A DNA stretch of 64,000 nt from Haloprofundus marisrubri. Its GTDB lineage: Archaea; Halobacteriota; Halobacteria; Halobacteriales; Haloferacaceae. Shown here one piece after another: positions 52,655-60,979 of this stretch (position 1 is its first letter; each line of letters begins with the position of its first letter). The stretch covers positions 808,001 to 872,000 of the forward strand of contig NZ_LOPU01000018.1 of assembly GCF_001469955.1 (NCBI RefSeq), in the 5' to 3' direction. The position numbers and the translations under genes are program-made. The notes beneath the pieces were generated by a model. The model saw nothing but the letters and a program-made list of their open reading frames with translations, had not been told where the DNA came from and did not search any database.

Positions 52655-54072
52655 ACGGTCGTCACCTCCGAGAGATTCCGCACGTCGGTGACTTTCCCTT
52701 CGATAGCCGCCGCCGCGACCATCTGTGGGTTCATCAGCACGGTTCGGCCGTCTTTGCTCCCTTGTCGGCCGATGAAGTTCCGGTTCGAAGAGGACGCGCA
52801 GGCTTCGTCGCCCTCCAGTTGGTCTTCGTTCATGCCGAGACACATCGAACAGCCGGCGTTGCGCCAGTCGAAGCCGGCCTCACGAAAGACGTCGGCGAGT
52901 CCCTCCTTCTCGGCTTGCTCTTGCACGCGCTGACTACCGGGGACGACCATCGCGCGAACGTCCGGGTGGACTTCGCGGCCTTCGACGATTTTTGCCGCGC
53001 GGCGCAGGTCGGGCAGTCGGGCGTTCGTACACGAACCGAGGAACGCCACGTCGATGTCGTAGCCCTCCATCGTGTCGCCGGGGTCGACGCCCATATGCTT
53101 CTGCGACATTCTGGCGGTGTCCTGTTTCTCCTCCGGAAGCTCTTCGGGCGCGGGAATCGGCTGGGTGACGCCGACGCCTTGGCCCGGCGTGGTGCCCCAC
53201 GTGACGGTTGGTTCGAGTTCGTCGCCGTCGACGACGACCACGTCGTCGTACTCGGCGTCGTCCTCGGAGCGAATCGACTCCCAGTACGGTTTGAGCCTCT
53301 CGAACTTCTCGGGGTCGTCCGCGAACTCGTCGGTCTCGGCCAACCACTCGTAGGTGGTCTCGTCGGGGTTGACGTAGCCCGCGCGTGCGCCGCCCTCGAT
53401 GGACATGTTGCAGATGCTCATCCGACCTTCTATGTCGAGGCTCTCGATGGCCTCGCCGGCGTACTCGTACACGTATCCGACGCCGCCGTCGGTACCCAGA
53501 CGACGGATGACTTCGAGGATGATGTCCTTGGCTTCGACGCCTTCGGAGAGTTCGCCGGTGACCTCTATCTTCCTGACTTTCTGTTTCTCCATCGCCACAC
53601 AGCCGGTTGCGAGCACGTCTCGAATCTGGCTGGTGCCGATGCCGAACGCGAGCGAACCGAACGCGCCGTGCGTCGAGGTGTGGCTGTCGCCGCAGACGAT
53701 GGTCTTGCCGGGTTGGGTGATACCCTGCTCCGGGCCGATGACGTGGACGATGCCCTGATTTCCGGTCGTCGGGTCCGAAAACTCGATACCCGCCTCGCGG
53801 ACGTTCTCTTCCAGTTCGGCCATCATCTCTTCTGCGGCGTCGTCGCCGTACGGCCGCGACTGGTCCGCCGTGGGGACGATGTGGTCCACCGTCGCGTGCG
53901 TCAGTTCGGGGTACGCGACTTCCATGTCGCGTTCGCGCAGCATCCCGAACGCCTGCGGACTCGTCACCTCGTGGATGAGGTGGAGGCCGACGAACAGTTG
54001 GGTCTGGCCGGTCGGCAACTCGGCGACGGCGTGGCGGTCCCACACCTTGTCGTACAGCGTGCCCTCACTCAT
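52651..54072 (-). CDS. leuC: 3-isopropylmalate dehydratase large subunit
   Basis: 473 residues. Aconitase-family catalytic subunit with 4Fe-4S ligands in [13 protein letters not shown] and [10 protein letters not shown], and substrate residues in [27 protein letters not shown] and [13 protein letters not shown]. It works as a complex with LeuD. Start ATG 54072 overlaps the upstream small ORF by 8 bp. Confidence 0.95.
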   Translation of the reverse strand: MSEGTLYDKVWDRHAVAELPTGQTQLFVGLHLIHEVTSPQAFGMLRERDMEVAYPELTHATVDHIVPTADQSRPYGDDAAEEMMAELEENVREAGIEFSDPTTGNQGIVHVIGPEQGITQPGKTIVCGDSHTSTHGAFGSLAFGIGTSQIRDVLATGCVAMEKQKVRKIEVTGELSEGVEAKDIILEVIRRLGTDGGVGYVYEYAGEAIESLDIEGRMSICNMSIEGGARAGYVNPDETTYEWLAETDEFADDPEKFERLKPYWESIRSEDDAEYDDVVVVDGDELEPTVTWGTTPGQGVGVTQPIPAPEELPEEKQDTARMSQKHMGVDPGDTMEGYDIDVAFLGSCTNARLPDLRRAAKIVEGREVHPDVRAMVVPGSQRVQEQAEKEGLADVFREAGFDWRNAGCSMCLGMNEDQLEGDEACASSSNRNFIGRQGSKDGRTVLMNPQMVAAAAIEGKVTDVRNLSEVTTV

Positions 54073-54424
54073 CTACCGGTTCACCCTCGCTGCGTCGCGC
54101 GTCGCGTACGATCTGTCGTTCGTTGCCGCCGCGCGCCCACACCTCCGCGACGTCCTCGCCGTGTGGTGGGGTGTGGTCGACGTCGTGCATCGTTTCGCCA
54201 CGTTCGCGCTCGCGTTGCTCGCGCTCACCACCGGTGGACCTTCGGTCCACCGAGGCTCGCTTCGCTCCGCTCAGCTCACCCCCGTCGGCCATCGCCGGCC
54301 CTCGCTGGAACACTTCGCCGAACGTCTCGTGTGTGCTCGGGTTCGTGTGGCTCACGTCGGCCATCGTCTGTTTCTCGTCGGTTCCGTCGGCATTTCGTCG
54401 ATTTCGCTGGTTTCGGTCAGTCAT
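54065..54424 (-). CDS. Small duplicated protein of unknown function in the leu-ilv operon
   Basis: 119 residues, highly polar, no membrane segment. It contains the same unit twice: [22 protein letters not shown] (~21-42) and [22 protein letters not shown] (~79-100). The linker between them is a charged stretch encoded over a strong inverted repeat. It overlaps ilvC upstream and leuC downstream by 8 bp each, so it is translated within the operon. As I recall, Haloferax has an uncharacterised ORF in the same place. It is possibly a regulatory or assembly factor of branched-chain synthesis. Confidence 0.72.
   Translation of the reverse strand: MTDRNQRNRRNADGTDEKQTMADVSHTNPSTHETFGEVFQRGPAMADGGELSGAKRASVDRRSTGGEREQRERERGETMHDVDHTPPHGEDVAEVWARGGNERQIVRDARRSEGEPVDE
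54232..54252. repeat. Inverted repeat inside the operon's small ORF
   Basis: CGGTGGACC and GGTCCACCG pair over 9 bp with a 3-nt loop TTC. Next to it is an AGCGAAGCGAG-type low-complexity run (54253-54280). The element falls exactly in the linker between the two protein repeats and may be an inserted palindrome that was tolerated in frame. Confidence 0.85.
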
Positions 54425-55475
54425 CTGCAGTCACCCGGGATTTCTCGTCCTCGCCTTCGCTCTCGCTCGATTCCTCCTCCGCCCACGCGAACAGGCCGCG
54501 TAGCTCCTCGCCGACTACCTCGATGTCGTGGCTCTTCTCCGCCTCACGGAGTTGCTGATAGCTCGGGCGACCGGCTTGGTTCTCGACGATCCACTCGCGG
54601 GCGAACGTGCCGTTTTGGACCTGTTCGAGTACCTCCTCCATCTGCTCGCGGGCGTGGTCGTCGACGATGACGTCGCCGCGGGTCAGTCCGCCAAACTCGG
54701 CGGTGTCGGAGACCGAATCCCACATGCCGCCGAGTCCGCCTTCGTACATCAGGTCGACGATGAGTTTCAGTTCGTTCAGACACTCGAAGTACGCCATCTC
54801 GGGACTGTACCCCGCGTCGACGAGCGTCTCGTAGCCCGTCTTCACGAGCGAGGTGACGCCGCCGCACAGCACCGCTTGCTCGCCGAAGAGGTCCGTCTCG
54901 GTCTCCTCGCGGAACGTCGTCTCGACGACGCCGGCGCGAGTGCAACCGATGGCTTTCGCGTACGCCAGCGCCTCCTCCTTTGCTTCGTCGGTCGTGTTCT
55001 GGTACACCGCGACGAGGCCGGGCGTCCCTTGGTCGGCCTGATAGTTGCGGCGGACGAGGTGGCCCGGCGACTTGGGCGCGACCATCGTCACGTCGACGTC
55101 TTCTGCGGGCTGAATCTGGTTGTAGTGGATGTTGAAGCCGTGGGCGAACTGCAGCGTGTCGCCGGGTTCGAGTTCGTCTTCGATGGCCTCGTACACCGAC
55201 GGCTGGACCGTGTCGGGGACGAGTACGGAGACGATGTCGGCGGCGGCGGCCGCTTCGACAGGCGTCGCTACCTCCAACCCGTCGTCTTCGGCGGCGGCGC
55301 GCGAGGCCGAGTCCTCGCGCAGGCCGACGACCACGTCGACTCCGCTGTCGGCGAGGTTCTGCGCGTGGGCGTGGCCTTGGCTGCCGTAGCCGAGTACGGC
55401 GACTGTCTTTCCGTCGAGATACGTTGCGTCTGCGTCGTCGTCGTAGTAAATCGTCGCGTCGAGTTCGTCTGTCAT
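54417..55475 (-). CDS. ilvC: Ketol-acid reductoisomerase
   Basis: 352 residues, class I. The NADPH-binding loop is [17 protein letters not shown]; the catalytic residues are in [42 protein letters not shown] and [20 protein letters not shown]. It converts acetolactate or acetohydroxybutyrate to the dihydroxy acids with magnesium. The acidic C-terminal tail (~330-352) is a haloarchaeal addition. Six bp separate it from ilvN. Confidence 0.95.
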   Translation of the reverse strand: MTDELDATIYYDDDADATYLDGKTVAVLGYGSQGHAHAQNLADSGVDVVVGLREDSASRAAAEDDGLEVATPVEAAAAADIVSVLVPDTVQPSVYEAIEDELEPGDTLQFAHGFNIHYNQIQPAEDVDVTMVAPKSPGHLVRRNYQADQGTPGLVAVYQNTTDEAKEEALAYAKAIGCTRAGVVETTFREETETDLFGEQAVLCGGVTSLVKTGYETLVDAGYSPEMAYFECLNELKLIVDLMYEGGLGGMWDSVSDTAEFGGLTRGDVIVDDHAREQMEEVLEQVQNGTFAREWIVENQAGRPSYQQLREAEKSHDIEVVGEELRGLFAWAEEESSESEGEDEKSRVTADD

Positions 55476-55481
55476 GGTGTA

Positions 55482-56189
55482 TCAGTTGGGTTCGTCGTCT
55501 GCGTCGGTTGCGTCACTGTACGTCGAATCCTTCGGTTCGGTGGAGTGCCCCGGTTCCTCACCGGGCGTCGTCGGCGTGTCGCCGCGGGCGAGCGCCGTCT
55601 GTCCCGTCCGAGCTATCTCGATGATGCCGAACTGTCGGAACGCGTCGACGGCGTCGTCTATCTTCTGCTGGTCGCCCGTAATCTGGACCGTGATGGTGCG
55701 CGGCCCCGCATCCAACGTCTCGCCCTCGTACATCTGGGTGATGGCGTGGACCTTGTCCGGTTCGTCGCCCCGAACCTTCAGGAGGACCAGTTCGGCGCGC
55801 ACGGCGTCGTCGTCGAGTTCGCCGACTTGGATGACCGGTTTCAGCTTCCCGAGTTGCTTTTTCACTTGGTCGATGCCGGCGTCGGTCTCTTCGACGACGA
55901 GCGTGATTCGCGCGTGGCCGTCGACGGTCGTCTTGCCGACAGTCAGGCTCTCGATGTTGAACTGCCGCCGGGAGAACAGCCCCGAGACGCGGGACAGCAC
56001 GCCCGGTTCGTGTTCGACCAGCGCCGAGACGACCGCCGTCCGCTGACGCGGTTTGGCTTCCGCCTCCGGGTCGATGCGGACACCGTGGGTGTTTCGACGA
56101 CCCTCCGGGTGGGGGCGCTCCTCGGGCGCGGGTCCGGGCATACCGGGTCCCTCGAACTCCGGAGCGTCAGTCGATTCTTCGCCGCTCAT
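55482..56189 (-). CDS. ilvN: Acetolactate synthase small (regulatory) subunit
   Basis: 235 residues from ATG 56189. The ACT domain VVSALVEHEPGVLSRVSGLFSRRQFNIESLTVG and the second ALS-type domain RELVLLKV-like (AELVLLKVRGDEP ... FRQFGIIEIARTG) are present. An ~50-residue N-terminal and ~40-residue C-terminal acidic extension make it longer than bacterial IlvN/IlvH. It should confer valine feedback on IlvB. Start overlaps the ilvB stop as ATGA. Confidence 0.92.
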   Translation of the reverse strand: MSGEESTDAPEFEGPGMPGPAPEERPHPEGRRNTHGVRIDPEAEAKPRQRTAVVSALVEHEPGVLSRVSGLFSRRQFNIESLTVGKTTVDGHARITLVVEETDAGIDQVKKQLGKLKPVIQVGELDDDAVRAELVLLKVRGDEPDKVHAITQMYEGETLDAGPRTITVQITGDQQKIDDAVDAFRQFGIIEIARTGQTALARGDTPTTPGEEPGHSTEPKDSTYSDATDADDEPN

Positions 56190-57955
56190 AATTGGTCCTC
56201 CGAGAGCGCGAACTTTCCGTTGGCACCGCCGCTCGAAACCATCGGGTAGACGTTCTCGGCGGGGTCGATGTGGAAGTCGATGACCGAGGGACCGTCGTAG
56301 TCGAGTGCATCTTCGATGGCGTCGGCGGCCTCGTCGTAGCTCTCGGCGCTGAAGCCGCGCGCGCCGAACGCCTCGGCGAGTTTGGCGAAGTCCGGACACC
56401 AGTCGTAGTCGGCGGCCATCCGCCGACCCTCGAAGAAGGCGTCCTGCCACTGCCGAACCATCCCGATGTACTCGTTGTTCAGAACCGCGACGGTGATGTC
56501 GAGGTCCTCGCGAACGGCGACCGAAAGTTCCTGAATCGTCATCAGGAACGAGCCGTCGCCGTCGACACAGACCACGTCCTTGTCGGGGGCCGCGAGTTTC
56601 GCGCCTATGGCCGCGGGCAGACCGTAGCCCATCGTGCCGAGGCCGTGCGAGGAGACCCACGTGCGCGGGTTGGTGAACGTCCAGAACTGTGCGGCCCACA
56701 TCTGGTGTTGGCCGACGCCGGTGGTGACGATGGCGTCGTCGGGCGTCGCTTCGTCCAGCGCCTCGACGACGAACTGCGGTTTCAGCGGTTCGTTCTCGGG
56801 CGTCGCGTAGGCCAGCGGATACTCCTCTTTCCACGTCGTACACTGCTGTCGCCACTCGCGGGCGTCGGGCGCGTCGTCGACTGCCTCCGTCAACTGGTCG
56901 AGGGCCGCTTTCGCGTCGCCGACGACGGGGTAGTCCGCGTGGACGTTCTTCGAGATTTCGGCCTCGTCGACGTCGACGTGGACGACTTCGGCCTCTGGTG
57001 CAAAGGTGTCGACGCCGCCGGTGAGTCGGTCGTCGAACCGACAGCCGACGGCGACGAGCAGGTCGCAGTGCGTGACCGCCATGTTCGCGTAGCCGGTGCC
57101 GTGCATCCCTGCCCACGACAGACAGAGTTCGTGGTCTTCGGGCATCGACCCGATGGCGGGCATCGTCGTCACGACAGGAATCCCGTTGTCGATGGCGAAC
57201 GTGCGGGCTTCCTCCGTTGCATTCGCCTTGACGACGCCGCCGCCGAACAGCAGCAACGGTTTCTCCGCGCGTTCGATAGCCCGGGCGGCCGCGTCGACGG
57301 ACTCCTCGTCGGCTTCCGTCGGTGGCGTCGTCGTCTCCGGCGGTCTCGCGGGGCCGGGTTCGCGGTCGGTTTCGGCCATCGTGGTGTCTTTCGGCAGGTC
57401 GACGAGCGTCGGCCCCGGCCGACCTTCGGCGGCCAACGCGAACGCCTCACCGACGGTGTCGCCGACGGTGTCTGCGTCGCTCGCGAAGTAGTTGTGTTTC
57501 GTGATTGGCGCGGTGACGCCGGTGGTGTCGGTCTCCTGAAACGCGTCTGAGCCGACCATCGTCGACGGGACTTGCCCGGTCAACGCGAGCATCGCGTCCG
57601 AATCCATGTCGGCGTCGGCGATGCCGGTAACGAGGTTCGTCGCCCCCGGACCCGAGGTGGCGAGACAGACGCCGGGTTCGCCGCGGACGACGCCGTACGC
57701 GTCGGCGGCGTGCGCCGCGCCCTGCTCGTGCGCCATCGTCACGTGGTGGATATCCGAGTCGTACAGCGCGTCGTAGATGGGCATGATTGCCCCGCCCTGC
57801 ACGCCGAAGGCGGCTTCGACGCCGGCGTTTTCGAGTGCGCGGACGACCGACGCCGCGCCGGTCGTGACCGGTGTCTGCGTCGGTTCGCTCGCGTCGGTCG
57901 TCGTCTCGGCGTCTGCCGCCTCGTCGGCTGTCGGCGCTGGCTGTTGTTCGCTCAT
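56186..57955 (-). CDS. ilvB: Acetolactate synthase large (catalytic) subunit
   Basis: 589 residues. ThDP enzyme: catalytic Glu in MAHEQGAAHAADAYG, TSGPGATNLVTGIADADMDS, FAD-binding middle domain, and the ThDP motif CVDGDGSFLM ... VAVLNNEYIGM. It makes acetolactate or acetohydroxybutyrate, the first step of valine, isoleucine and (through valine) leucine synthesis. ATG 57955 has GGAGG six bases upstream (57962-57966). A leader-peptide-like ORF lies ~160 bp upstream. Confidence 0.95.
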   Translation of the reverse strand: MSEQQPAPTADEAADAETTTDASEPTQTPVTTGAASVVRALENAGVEAAFGVQGGAIMPIYDALYDSDIHHVTMAHEQGAAHAADAYGVVRGEPGVCLATSGPGATNLVTGIADADMDSDAMLALTGQVPSTMVGSDAFQETDTTGVTAPITKHNYFASDADTVGDTVGEAFALAAEGRPGPTLVDLPKDTTMAETDREPGPARPPETTTPPTEADEESVDAAARAIERAEKPLLLFGGGVVKANATEEARTFAIDNGIPVVTTMPAIGSMPEDHELCLSWAGMHGTGYANMAVTHCDLLVAVGCRFDDRLTGGVDTFAPEAEVVHVDVDEAEISKNVHADYPVVGDAKAALDQLTEAVDDAPDAREWRQQCTTWKEEYPLAYATPENEPLKPQFVVEALDEATPDDAIVTTGVGQHQMWAAQFWTFTNPRTWVSSHGLGTMGYGLPAAIGAKLAAPDKDVVCVDGDGSFLMTIQELSVAVREDLDITVAVLNNEYIGMVRQWQDAFFEGRRMAADYDWCPDFAKLAEAFGARGFSAESYDEAADAIEDALDYDGPSVIDFHIDPAENVYPMVSSGGANGKFALSEDQL

Positions 57956-58107
57956 GCTGTGCCTCCTCTCTGTGTTCGGTGGTGTGTGGGTGGTCGATAC
58001 GGTCGCATCGGTTGTCTGCGTGTGGCTTGGTGTCGACGAGTGTGCGAACTGGTTGCACGGCTCGTGCTCGAAAACGGTGCGAAACGGGGTCGGAAGAGGG
58101 GGTGGTG

Positions 58108-58125
58108 AGGGGCTAGGCGGCCCCT
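58108..58125 (-). promoter_or_regulatory. Attenuator-like hairpin over leader ORF stop
   Basis: On the transcript AGGGGC pairs with GCCCCT across the loop CGCCTA. The stem covers the last codons and the TAG of the leader ORF, so a ribosome stalled on the Val/Leu/Ile codons just upstream would change whether it forms. No U-tract follows, so it may act on translation or pausing rather than as an intrinsic terminator. Confidence 0.5.
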
Positions 58126-58214
58126 ACAATAATGAGCGACTCGACGACAGCCTCGCCGCGGAGCGACGGCTCGGGGGCCGTCGCGGACGTGCGGCGTGTG
58201 GTCGGCTGTCGCAT
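58113..58214 (-). CDS. Putative branched-chain leader peptide upstream of ilvB
   Basis: 33 codons from ATG 58214 to TAG. The N-terminal 22 residues are Arg/Thr/Ala/Pro-rich. Residues 23-30 read VVESLIIV, six of eight being branched-chain, and end GAA. The isoleucines use ATT ATT and the following valine GTA, rare in this GC-rich genome. AGGAGG lies eight bases before the ATG (58223-58228), and a TATA-like GTTTTTAC ~30 bp before it would make the transcript start almost at the ATG. Arrangement recalls E. coli ilvB leader IvbL (inference); too short for homology claims. Confidence 0.55.
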   Translation of the reverse strand: MRQPTTRRTSATAPEPSLRGEAVVESLIIVGAA

Positions 58215-58240
58215 CTCGTTCGCCTCCTATCACTGGTGGG

Positions 58241-58250
58241 TAAAAACCCT
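58241..58250 (-). promoter_or_regulatory. Probable ilvB operon promoter (TATA box)
   Basis: AGGGTTTTTA on the minus strand, centred ~30 bp before the leader ORF ATG at 58214, matches archaeal TATA placement. It implies a 5' end at ~58217 and therefore that the leader ORF is the first thing translated on the ilvBNC-orf-leuCDB message. Confidence 0.5.
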
Positions 58251-58309
58251 TTCGTGCCGTGCAAACGTTGCCCGAGCGAGTCGGACTCACACGGGGTGGT
58301 GTGGAGGCA

Positions 58310-58340
58310 ACAGACTGGGGGGATGCTCGTGCCCCGGTCT
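58310..58340 (-). terminator. Strong hairpin downstream of leuA
   Basis: CAGACTGGGG pairs with CCCCGGTCTG (10 bp, one G-T) around an 11-nt loop. It lies ~105 bp past the leuA stop and ~60 bp before the ilvB promoter, so it may end or process the leuA message. No U-tract follows. Confidence 0.5.
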
Positions 58341-58445
58341 GTCGCCCGTGAAGCGGTGCTCCGGCCTTCTGGCCCCTTCGAACGCGGCTTCTCGCCGGGT
58401 GGTACACCCGTGGCTCCGTGGAGCCTGCGACGCCGCGGCGGGCCA

Positions 58446-59699
58446 TCAGGCGCTGACCTCCTCCGGTTCCTCGATACCCGCGTCGCGGGCGAACTGTTCT
58501 AAGACGCTCATCGTGACGCGGCCGCCGTCCGCGCCGTAGTCTTTGACGCGGCGGGTGACCCGCTTCACTTCGGCGTCCGTCGGCGAGTAGCCCGCGTCCT
58601 CCAGTCGTTTCCGGACCGAGTGCGCGCCGGTGTGTTTGCCCAACACGAACTCGCGTTTCGCGCCGACCATCTCCGGCGTCATCACGCCGGGTTCGAAGGT
58701 GTCGGCGTTCTCGATAACGCCCGCTGCGTGGATGCCACTCTCGTGCGAGAAGGCGTTCCGGCCGACGACCGATTTGTTCGCGGGAGTCGGGATATCCGAC
58801 TTCTCCTCGACCATGCGGGAGAGTTCGGTGATTTTCGTCGTGTCGACGCCGGTGTCGACGCCGTAGACGCTCTCGGCTGCCATCACGACTTCCTCGAAGG
58901 CGGCGTTGCCGGCGCGTTCGCCGATGCCGTTGACCGACACCTGCGCCTGCGCCGCGCCCGCCTCGAACCCCGCCAGCGCGTTGGCGGCGGCGAGGCCGAA
59001 GTCGTCGTGGGTGTGGACGTCGATGCGCGCGTCGGTGTGCTCTCGAATCGACCTGATGAGGTCGCCAAAGCGCGTCGGCGTCGCCACCCCGCACGTATCG
59101 GGGACGTTTATCCAGTCGACGTCCGCCTCGGTGACGGCCTCGATTATCTCGTAGAGGAACGCCTCGTCGGTCCGGGTGGCGTCCATCGGCGAGAACATCA
59201 CGTCGACGCCCGCGTCTTTCACTCGTTCGACCGATGCGACCGCTCGTTCGACCGCCTCCTCGCGGGAAGCGTGCATCGAGTCCTGTAGCTGTACGTCACT
59301 GGTGCTGACGAACACGTGAACCATGTCGACACCGGCGTCCAGTGCGGCTTCCACGTCGCCGTCGACGACGCGGGCCAGACCACACGTGGTGGTCTCGGTC
59401 GCCGCGGCGATGTCGCGGACCGCCTCGAACTCCGCGTCGGAGTTGACGGGGAAACCAGCCTCGACGACGTGGGTGCCCATCGCGTCCAGAATCGACGCGA
59501 TTTCTCGTTTGTCGTCGTAGCTGAACGACGTGCGCGGCGATTGCTCGCCGTCACGCAGTGTGGTGTCGAATACGCGTACCGTCTCGATTTCAGATTCGCA
59601 GTTCAGTGTGCCGTCGAAGAACTCGACCCGCCGGGGTAGCCGACGTGTCCTCCGTGTCGTTGTGAGACATCGTGTGCCGTGCTCGGGGGCACCACACAT
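58446..59699 (-). CDS. leuA: 2-isopropylmalate synthase (start uncertain)
   Basis: About 390-417 residues. DTTLRDGEQSPRTSFSYDDK, VFVSTSDVQLQDSMH, INVPDTCGVATP, DVHTHDDFGLAAANALAG, NGIGERAGNAAFEEVVMA and SHESGIHAAGV show the HMGL barrel with its metal-binding HxH. It condenses acetyl-CoA with 2-oxoisovalerate. It lacks the long C-terminal LeuA allosteric domain, so citramalate/homocitrate synthase is a weaker alternative. The only in-frame ATG (59699) lies inside a TATA-like box, while a leaderless-type ATG at 59670 is out of frame; a frameshift or unusual start is possible. Confidence 0.88.
   Translation of the reverse strand: MCGAPEHGTRCLTTTRRTRRLPRRVEFFDGTLNCESEIETVRVFDTTLRDGEQSPRTSFSYDDKREIASILDAMGTHVVEAGFPVNSDAEFEAVRDIAAATETTTCGLARVVDGDVEAALDAGVDMVHVFVSTSDVQLQDSMHASREEAVERAVASVERVKDAGVDVMFSPMDATRTDEAFLYEIIEAVTEADVDWINVPDTCGVATPTRFGDLIRSIREHTDARIDVHTHDDFGLAAANALAGFEAGAAQAQVSVNGIGERAGNAAFEEVVMAAESVYGVDTGVDTTKITELSRMVEEKSDIPTPANKSVVGRNAFSHESGIHAAGVIENADTFEPGVMTPEMVGAKREFVLGKHTGAHSVRKRLEDAGYSPTDAEVKRVTRRVKDYGADGGRVTMSVLEQFARDAGIEEPEEVSA
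59590..59670 (-). CDS. 26-codon mini-ORF at the leuA promoter, out of frame with leuA
   Basis: ATG 59670 is ~31 bp after the centre of the TTTATA box (59699-59704), the normal spacing for a leaderless start. It encodes an acidic, haloarchaeal-looking start MSHNDTEDTSATPAG, then VLRRHTELRI and TGA. One base change in length near GGCGGG (59622-59628) would fuse it to leuA at VEFFDG. It is either the true leuA N-terminus broken by a frameshift or sequencing error, or a small upstream ORF. Confidence 0.4.
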   Translation of the reverse strand: MSHNDTEDTSATPAGRVLRRHTELRI

Positions 59700-59704
59700 A
59701 TAAA
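59699..59704 (-). promoter_or_regulatory. Probable leuA promoter TATA box
   Basis: TTTATA on the minus strand, within AGATTTATATG. Centre-to-start spacing predicts a transcript beginning near 59674, downstream of the only in-frame leuA ATG. Confidence 0.5.
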
Positions 59705-60119
59705 TCTATCTCTCAGACAGATTCACGGTGAAACGAGGACGACATCAACGTTCGTGAAAGACTCGCGAATCGCACGAGGGCAACGACCTTTCACTCGTCA
59801 CAATCCCTTATATTGCATAATATCACTGGAGGTCGGTGGCCGGGTGCGACTGGGGAAAACGGCGGCGAAACGGGGGTGGTTCACCGTGTCACCGAGTCGC
59901 GCGCGAACTGTCACGAAGAGTGACGGGAAACTAAACGTTCGTTCGGACAGGTGGCTTCAGCGCCAATCGATGTGACCGAACGGTCACGACGCGGCGGCGT
60001 CGGCGGCTTGGGCGAACAGCGTACGAGGTGCGACAGGCGAGTGAACGAAAGCGAAAACAGAGGCTTCGAAACGCGGCCAGAAGGCGAGGATTTTTGATAC
60101 CCTCGCGCAAGTGCCGCGT
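59700..60119. other. 420-bp divergent intergenic region
   Basis: Apart from the leuA promoter it holds GTGAAAG (59754-59760) with its complement CTTTCAC (59788-59794), and an AT-rich near-palindrome TTATATTGCATAATA (59809-59823), both plausible operator sites. Near the other end GATTTTTGATACC (60088-60100) is the likely promoter of the DUF5779 gene. I see no credible gene. Confidence 0.55.
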
Positions 60120-60410
60120 ATGAGCGAGTTCGACCTCGACCTCCGAACTGCGGAATCCCACATCGAAAAGGGCGAGATTCGCGGCGACGTCGTCCTCGGC
60201 GTCCTCGACGGGTCGACGGAACCCGACGAGTGGGTCCGAAACATCACCGAAGGAAACGTACTGGTACTGTCGGTACACGGCGACTTGAACAAACTCGCCG
60301 CCGGGTTCGCCCGCGAGGTCAAGGATATGGGCGGGCAGTTGATGCACTTCCGGAAGTTCCTCGTCGTCACGCCGCCGGGCGTCGACATCGACACCGACCG
60401 ACTCCGATAG
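60120..60410 (+). CDS. DUF5779 family protein
   Basis: 96 residues from ATG 60120, chosen because a TATA-like box is ~26 bp upstream, giving a leaderless transcript (an alternative start at 60111 adds three residues). DLDLRTAESHIEKGEIRGDVVLGVLDG and MGGQLMHFRKFLVVTPPGVDID are conserved in haloarchaea; the latter suggests a small Rossmann-like or ACT-like fold. Function unknown. Confidence 0.82.
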   Translation: MSEFDLDLRTAESHIEKGEIRGDVVLGVLDGSTEPDEWVRNITEGNVLVLSVHGDLNKLAAGFAREVKDMGGQLMHFRKFLVVTPPGVDIDTDRLR

Positions 60411-60442
60411 CTGACGGGAGACGGAGCGACACTCGCCGACGT

Positions 60443-60925
60443 TCACTCGAAGCGCCGCGTCTCGACACCGCAGTCCGCACACGAGAGTACGTACACGGTC
60501 CGTCCGTGGTCTTCGACAGTCTCGTACGTTCGGTCGGTGTCCTCGCCGCAGGCTGGACACTCCTCTTCGATGACCGCGCTGTCGGCGTCTTTCGGCGCGC
60601 CGACGGCGACGAATCGACAGGGTTCGTCCCCCGCGGCGACGGCGCGGTTCGGCGCGTCGCGCGGGACGAAAAAGGCCTCGTCGACTTCCACCAGAAACTC
60701 GCCGTCGGGCGTCTCGACGCGCAGTTGCCCCGAGAGGACGTAGAACAGTTCCTCGTGGTCGGGATGGCGGTGGTAGCCCCACGGCACCTGCTCGCCGGGG
60801 TCGGCGGTGAACACGTTGAACCCGAACTCGCTCGCGCCGACGGCCTCGTCTATCTCCTTCTTCTCGCGCGTGGGGTTCGGCGTGTTCGCCACCGACTCCA
60901 CGGTCACCTTGCGGTACTCGGGCAT
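60443..60925 (-). CDS. Cupin domain fused to a zinc ribbon
   Basis: 160 residues. The cupin has WGYHRHPDHEELFYVLSG and VEVDEAFFVPRDAPNRAV. From ~118 a zinc ribbon follows with CPACGEDT ... CADCGVET (two CxxC pairs). It is probably a small sensor or accessory protein, since the ribbon suggests protein or nucleic-acid binding. Convergent with DUF5779. Confidence 0.78.
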   Translation of the reverse strand: MPEYRKVTVESVANTPNPTREKKEIDEAVGASEFGFNVFTADPGEQVPWGYHRHPDHEELFYVLSGQLRVETPDGEFLVEVDEAFFVPRDAPNRAVAAGDEPCRFVAVGAPKDADSAVIEEECPACGEDTDRTYETVEDHGRTVYVLSCADCGVETRRFE

Positions 60926-60979
60926 GGACTGCTGTTTTGCGTCTCTCCGCTTTAGGTTTCGGGACCGCGGCAGAACGAG

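Larger units (their letters stand above)
57956..58445. other. 490-bp leuA-ilvB intergenic region, structured leader
   Basis: From leuA toward ilvB on the minus strand: small stems (GGCTC/GAGCC, CGGGTG/CACCCG, GGCC/GGCC) at ~58355-58425, a strong 10-bp hairpin at 58310-58340, the ilvB promoter at ~58241-58250, a 33-codon ORF at 58113-58214, a hairpin over its stop, and ~155 nt of untranslated sequence to the ilvB start. No tRNA fold could be made. Confidence 0.65.

Noticed and set aside
54253-54285. Insertion-sequence remnant in the operon ORF
   Set aside because: The AGCGAAGCGAG-type run and hairpin are suggestive, but there is no target duplication or transposase; kept only as a repeat.
52762-54558. 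598-codon plus-strand frame over leuC
   Set aside because: Antisense shadow of a fully recognised gene; composition is not that of a haloarchaeal protein.
58355-58440. tRNA or known riboswitch in the leuA-ilvB gap
   Set aside because: GTTCGAA and several stems are present, but the arms do not have tRNA spacing and I recognise no riboswitch core.
59679-59975. 98-codon plus-strand ORF upstream of leuA
   Set aside because: It is basic with many Arg/Lys, no motif, and covers the leuA promoter on the opposite strand.
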